Shown here piece by piece: positions 59,124 to 64,000 of a stretch of 64,000 nucleotides of DNA (position 1 is its first letter; each line of letters starts with the position of its first letter). The stretch comes from Pseudocercospora fijiensis CIRAD86 (taxonomy: Eukaryota; Ascomycota; Dothideomycetes; Mycosphaerellales; Mycosphaerellaceae): NCBI RefSeq assembly GCF_000340215.1, contig NW_006921533.1, positions 7,987,977 through 8,051,976 on the forward strand. The letters run 5' to 3'. Under the pieces are notes generated by a model. The model ran no database searches and was not told the origin of the DNA. It was given only the letters and a program-made list of their open reading frames with translations. The position numbers were made by a program, and so were the translations under genes.

Positions 59124-60898
59124 ATGTCCAAACTCATCTCTATCAAACCCTACCCCAAGGGTTCCGCCGAATTCGAATCCGAACGCAAGAAAATCGTCGA
59201 CGACGTCTTGAAAAAATTGCCCCAAGATCTCATTCTGCCCGACGAAATTTTCGAAAACCCTCCTCAGAATGTTATAAACTTCCCGCGCGAGAGTGGACTC
59301 CTGACCAAAGAGGAACTGGAAATAACCGAGAATTATGACCTCGTGGGTTTGGCTGAAGCGATCGCGTCGAGGAGGTTATCTTCGGTAGCGGTGACGAGGG
59401 CGTTTTGTCGGAGGGCGGCGATTGCGCATCAGGCAAGTCCAGAAAAGAATTCAATTCGCGAAATCATTTTGGGTCCTATCGTAAGTACTAACGTGGATTT
59501 GTGTAGCTCACATTCTGCCTCACAGAATTCTACATGTCCGAAGCCCTCTCGCAAGCCGAGCACCTCGACCTCCACCTCGCCACAACGGGAAAACCCCTCG
59601 GCCCTCTCCACGGCATCCCCATCTCCATCAAAGAAATGATCCCCGTCAAAAACCAACTCTCGTCCCTAGGCCTCAAAGTCACGCGACAAGTCAACACGGA
59701 AGATTGTGTCACGACGCAGATTTTGAGGGAATTAGGGGCGGTGTTTTACGTCAAAACTCATCAGCCCGCCGCGGTGTTGAGTGCCGAGTCTACATCCTTC
59801 TTAGGCCGGACGTTGAATCCGCATAATTTGAATCTCGCGCCGGGAGGGAGTTCCGGGGGAGAAGGGGCTTTGTTGGCGATGAGGGGGAGTGTGTTTGGGT
59901 TTGGAACGGATATTGGGGGAAGTGTTCGAATCCCGGCATCTTTTTGTGGGGTGTATGGATTCAAAGGTTCTGATGGGTTTGTGCCGACTGAGAAGTTGTT
60001 ATCCGGGCCTTTTCCTGCTGGGATGTTTGTTCCCGGGGTGGTGGGGCCGCTGGGACGGAGTTTGAGGGATGTGGATTTTGTTATGAGATGTGTGAGGGAG
60101 GTGAGGCCTTGGTTGAGGGATCAGGAGGTTTTGCCGACGGTGTATAGGGGTTTGAAGGGGGTTGAAGGGTTGAGGAAGGAGACAATGAAGGTTGGACTTT
60201 TGCAGGATTATGGTGCTGTGCAGCCTCAGCCGCCGGTTCGTGAAGCGATGGAGTGGGTTCATAAGCAACTTACGAGCAATCGGTTCAAGGTCTTGTCATA
60301 CACGTTCCCGGAGCCTCAGAAGGCACACAAGCTATACTCCGAACTGCTATCCACAGACGGTTGGACTGCGATTCGCGGCGCCCTCCAAGCTGGCAAGGAA
60401 CCGACATTCCCAGTCTTCGAAGAAGTCATCAAACAGCTCATCGCCGAAAGTCCAGGCGCAGCCGAAGGCAAAGAAAGTTCGGCCTCACGCATCGCCGACC
60501 TCAAATGGCAGCGAGATGTTTTGCGAGCCGAATTTCTCGCCGACTGGATTGCACAAGGGGATCCAGATATTGTCATCGCTCCGATGAGTCCCGCTGCGCC
60601 TCATGATACGGCAGATTTGGTGAGGAGTGTCAGTGGGACGCATTATTGGAATTTGGTGGATTATCCGGCTTTCGTGGTGCCTACTCCGTTCCATGTAATG
60701 TCCAAGGCTTCGTATAATTCGGAGGAGTATGAAGATGTCAGGCCTCGCTCGAAAGAGGATATTGATACTAAGGAGATCTGGAGGAAGCATGATATGGAGG
60801 GTGCTCCGATTTGTTTGCAGATTATTGCGAAGCGACGCATGGAGAGCGAGCTTATTGCGGCGGTGGGTCTGATTCAGCAGGCGCTATGCTTGCCGTGA
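59124..60898 (+). CDS. Amidase signature family enzyme (acetamidase-type)
   Basis: Exons 59124-59432 and 59507-60895 (stop 60896-60898) give 566 aa, the usual length for fungal acetamidases. The 74-bp intron has a GC donor (GCAAGT) and AG acceptor with a CTAAC branch site. Splicing there restores AHQ-LTFCLTE, a conserved stretch of the family. The catalytic triad is visible: Lys145 (ISIKEM), cis-Ser218 in GGSSGG and nucleophile Ser242 in TDIGGS. These enzymes hydrolyse primary or aryl amides to acid and ammonia in the cytosol; the exact substrate is unknown. Third-position skew flips from C-rich to G-rich near 59700 and back near 60290. A tandem array begins about 70 bp after the stop. Confidence 0.92.
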
Positions 60899-60967
60899 GT
60901 AGTTTTACGGAGCTCAAGTTGTTGTTTTCGAATCGCGGGTATCTATTGAGTGTCGAAATTTTCAATC

Positions 60968-62215
60968 ATCTCGCCTAGACGAGAGGATGCTTTTTATGCC
61001 AAAGATGACATAAGGAGCTTTGTCCCAAGGCAAAGAAGGAGTTAGTGTCGGTTAGCTTAGCTGGAATCCACCTGTAGTCATCTCGCCGAGACGATCGGAT
61101 GTTACTTATGCTAAAAGTGACATGAGGAGCCCTATCTCGAGGCAAAGAAGGAGTTAGTAGTAGTTAGCTTAGCTAGAATCTACCTCGAGCTATCTCGCCG
61201 GGACGATCGGATGCTACTTATACTAAAAGCAACGTAAGGAGCTTTATCTTAAGGCAGAGAAGGAGTTAGTATAGGTTAGCTTAGTAGTAATCTATATCGA
61301 GCTATCTCGCCGTAGGATAGAGGCGTATTCCGTACTAGATCGGACGTAAAGATCTCTATATTTATATTATACTAGAGGCTAATTATCCTTTAGGGAGTTA
61401 GTATTAGTTAGTTTAGCTATAATCTACTTCGAGCTATCTCGCTATAAGATAGAGGCGTATACTATCGTACGAGATCTAATATAAAGAGCTCTATATATAT
61501 ATTATACCGAAGGCGAACTAAGTAGGTAGTATTAGTTTAATTACTTAGCTAGAATTTACCTCTAGCTATCTCGCCGTAAGGTAGAGAGATATATTATACT
61601 AGATCGGATATAAAGAGCTCTATATTTATATTATATCGGAGACGAATTAGGGAGTTAGTATTAATTAGCTAGAATTTACTTTAGGCTATCTCGCTATAAG
61701 TTAAAGGCGTATCTCGAACCGGATTTAGCGTAAAGAGCTCTATACCTATACTATAACGGAAGCGAAGGAGCTTTGTCCTAGGGTAGGGGAAGCATTAGTA
61801 TCGGCTAGCTAGAATTTACCTCGAGTTGTCTCGCCGTAAGATAGAGGCGTATCTTATACCGGATCGGACGTAAAGAGCTTTATATTTATATTATAACGGA
61901 AGCGAAGGAGCTTTGTCCTAGGGTAGGGGAAGCATTAGTATCGGCTAGCTAGAATTTACCTCGAGTTGTCTCGCCGCAAGATAGAGGCGTATCTTATACT
62001 AGATCGGACGTAAAGAGCTTTGTATCTATATTGTAATAGAAGCAAAGGAGCTTTGTCCTAGGGTAGGGGAAGTATTAGTATCGGTTAGCTAGAATTTACC
62101 TCGAGTTATCTCGCTATAGGATATAGGCGTATCTCGTACCGGATCGGACGCAAAGAGCTCCACATCCACATTGCACCGGAGGCGGATAAGACAAGCAGAG
62201 CTTTGAGTGCTTACA
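60968..62215. repeat. Ten-unit tandem array (112-150 bp per unit)
   Basis: Units begin at the motif ATCTCGCC or a variant at 60968, 61080, 61192, 61304, 61436, 61568, 61688, 61828, 61978 and 62108. Each carries a GGAGTTAGT- or AGCATTAGT-like block and a GGAGC/AGAGCT block. The first units and the end of the last keep CA and TG, while the middle units are TA-rich, as after RIP. No open frame; function unknown. Confidence 0.85.
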
Positions 62216-62370
62216 AGACTGTGGTTGTAAGGGAATGGGAATCAGTATGCGTTTTCATATCTTCTATTGCTTTATAATATTTTGCAAATAAGTCCTAGAG
62301 CGCTTCGCTTAATGTAAAGATACTCCTGCTCCCTCCCTCCCCCCAAAGAAACATCCCGCCCCTCTATCGC
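62216..62370. other. Short spacer between the array and the next gene
   Basis: Ordinary sequence containing the 3' end region of the minus-strand gene. A CT-rich run is at 62325-62345. Confidence 0.4.
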
Positions 62371-63597
62371 CTAACTGACTCCAGTCCCTCGAATCCTCCC
62401 TCGCAACCCACTCCTTAGCCCTTCATCCGCATCCCTCATCTCTACAACTCTCTTCCACTCCGGGTCCTCCCTCCGACCAGGCCTATTCTTCCTCGCATAC
62501 CAGATTTGCTGCAGTCGATCAGCGAGGACTTGCTGACTGATCTTCGCGTCGGGGAACTTGTTGACGAAGAGCATCTTAAGAACCCTAGCACATTTCTGGT
62601 TCCCGTCGTGATGCCCATTGAAATTGAACTCACTACCGACACGCTTCATCTCGTGTAGGCAAGTCTTGACCTCGAAATCGATGGTCCCATTAGCAAGTCT
62701 CGGAGTCAAGTTCGAGGCCAAGCGGGCTTTGGACTTGATTCGCTTGGCAGGGCCACGATAGTGAGTTGCTTGTTGAGGTGCCACGGGAGGAAGAGTTTGC
62801 GGGGCGGGATTTGCAGTGCGAACAGCCTGAGTCGGGACACGTCGCTGGAAGGGTCCTGGGATAGTAAATGGTATAGGCCCAGCATATGGAGGAATGGCAA
62901 CTCGGAATGTGTTTTGAGTCGGGAAGGTCTGGGCTGCAATCGGGACGAATCGTGGCAGAGGTTGTTGGCCTGCGGGCCCGGGCGCTGGTTGGCATGGTGG
63001 GACTGGGGGGATGTAGGCAGGCTGACGTATCGGTAGAGGACGAAAGGTGAATGGAGAGGCTGCCGCAGGGCCATTTCCTAGGCTTGACGGCTGCGGATCA
63101 CCCTCTGCATTATCTTCTTCGGCCTCTTCTTGCACATCCTTCTGCTCTGCTTGTCCAGTTTCTGCCGACTCTTCGACGCCAAGATCGATCGCGTCTTGGT
63201 TGATTGACTGGATTAGCTCCCTCAGGGCGATATCATCTTCCCCATGAACGTCGAGTTGAACATCGCTTGGATTCTCTTCGATTGTGGGACGATCCCGTCT
63301 CTCTTTCCAATCCTCATAGGCCTGGAAACCGCCATCTTCCTCGTCGTCCTCTGAGTATCCATCGCTGTCGTAATGCCCCTGGTACTCCTCAAGCCCATTG
63401 TCATGATCTTCGGTCTCCTCGTAGCCAATGTCTTCCCCTTCGTACCCCTCAAAGCCAACATCCTCTCCTCCTGGCTGAGGTCCGTTTTCATAGCCTAAAG
63501 CCATAGCATCTTGCTCGAACTCTTTCATAAGTTCGTCAAGGTTTTGGTGCTCGGAGAACTGCTTGCCAACGGCGGAGTCGTTGCGAGCGATGGCCAT
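62371..63597 (-). CDS. Acidic low-complexity protein of unknown function
   Basis: Single-exon 408-aa protein with ATG at 63597. Residues 1-165 are strongly acidic with Gly/Tyr-containing repeats (GYEGEDIGYEETED). Residues 170-285 are Pro/Gln/Ala-rich and likely disordered. Residues 285-408 are basic and more ordered-looking (FEVKTCLHEMKRV, HHDGNQKCARVLKMLFV, then an R/K-rich end). I do not recognise a family. The acidic/basic split suggests a nuclear or nucleic-acid-associated role, but this is only inference. The frame is long, uninterrupted and shows normal codon use beside a partly RIPed array, which argues it is real; it may be lineage-specific. Confidence 0.6.
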   Translation of the reverse strand: MAIARNDSAVGKQFSEHQNLDELMKEFEQDAMALGYENGPQPGGEDVGFEGYEGEDIGYEETEDHDNGLEEYQGHYDSDGYSEDDEEDGGFQAYEDWKERRDRPTIEENPSDVQLDVHGEDDIALRELIQSINQDAIDLGVEESAETGQAEQKDVQEEAEEDNAEGDPQPSSLGNGPAAASPFTFRPLPIRQPAYIPPVPPCQPAPGPAGQQPLPRFVPIAAQTFPTQNTFRVAIPPYAGPIPFTIPGPFQRRVPTQAVRTANPAPQTLPPVAPQQATHYRGPAKRIKSKARLASNLTPRLANGTIDFEVKTCLHEMKRVGSEFNFNGHHDGNQKCARVLKMLFVNKFPDAKISQQVLADRLQQIWYARKNRPGRREDPEWKRVVEMRDADEGLRSGLRGRIRGTGVS

Positions 63598-64000
63598 CTT
63601 GGAATAATAGTGCGTTGTCGGTCTGGAAAGTTGATCTCGTGCGTGCGATATCGATATACGTCGGCGCTTTTATGCAAGATATATGGTTAACCTTGGATGA
63701 TATAGCGATCCGCAAAGTCTTGCGATTGTAGTAGATGTCGTTGGTACTTGGTTGAGGTTGCGAAATGTGCTGTTGTTGGTGTTGGTGTGTCGATGTTGAT
63801 GATCGAATGGAAGTTGAATAGCAAAGACGCCGATTGTTTTATGGCATCCTACCGCCAAACCTCACCTGTAGCATGTGCTAAAACTGATTGTTCAGTTTCT
63901 GCTCATTCACTGACCGGTGAGCGTTTGTCACAAGCAGTAATTCACTCATATGCAGTCTTGTGAATGGCATTGGGCTGAGACTAAGCAACAGCCTCCATTT
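63598..64000. other. Right-edge region, promoter of the acidic-protein gene
   Basis: Upstream region of the minus-strand gene. Small overlapping frames have no protein character. No feature recognised. Confidence 0.35.

Noticed and set aside
59481..59506. GT-AG intron in the amidase from GTAAGT
   Set aside because: It would be 26 bp, below workable fungal intron size, and would add 16 residues that break a conserved segment.
60968..62215. CRISPR array
   Set aside because: Units are 112-150 bp without unique spacers, and the genome is eukaryotic.

Overview
The window is from a filamentous ascomycete (Pezizomycotina; Dothideomycete-like in character, species not claimed). The host genes have short 45-74 bp introns with GT-AG (once GC-AG) borders and CTAAC/CTGAC branch sites. 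The gene families are typical of these fungi: a fungal rhodopsin-domain membrane protein, a Git3-like GPCR, an MFS anion:cation symporter and an acetamidase. The long repeat tract has mutated in the pattern of repeat-induced point mutation (RIP): CA/TG are depleted, TA is in excess, and CAG/TGG codons have become TAG.

Layout. (1) 1-3815 is gene-bearing: the 3' end of a rhodopsin-domain gene and a complete two-exon serine incorporator (Tms1 family). (2) About 3816-48240 is one continuous RIP-degraded transposon block. An old RIPed sequence was hit by a chromodomain-bearing Ty3/gypsy element (A, target duplication GTAAT at 3955-3959 and 46287-46291). A was hit by an inverted relative (B), B by C (TTGTC), C by D (ATTGC), and D by E (ACGAG) and by a 702-bp miniature LTR element (TRIM) with 163-bp LTRs. 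C, D and E are each about 7.0-7.1 kb when unnested. Between the halves of A and B lies an unclassified element with inverted-repeat arms, itself hit by a Tad-like LINE on the minus strand that was hit by a second, plus-strand LINE. No transposon gene is intact. (3) 48241-64000 is gene-bearing again: a GPCR (-), an MFS transporter (-, 3 exons), a BAR-domain protein (+, 2 exons), a carboxymuconolactone decarboxylase-like protein (-), a metallo-beta-lactamase-fold hydrolase (+, 2 exons), an amidase (+, GC-AG intron), a ten-unit 112-150 bp tandem array, and an acidic lineage-specific protein (-).

How genes may work together: the transporter, the small decarboxylase-like protein, the lactonase-like hydrolase and the amidase together could take up and open or hydrolyse a lactone or amide compound. 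The decarboxylase and the hydrolase share a 434-bp divergent promoter region. This is inference from gene content only. The best leads are the TRIM and its tRNA-like junction, the unclassified inverted-repeat element, an un-RIPed GC-rich patch replacing LINE sequence at about 33877-33927, the rearranged A/B breakpoints, the RIP-graded tandem array, and the abrupt third-position skew switches inside four genes.
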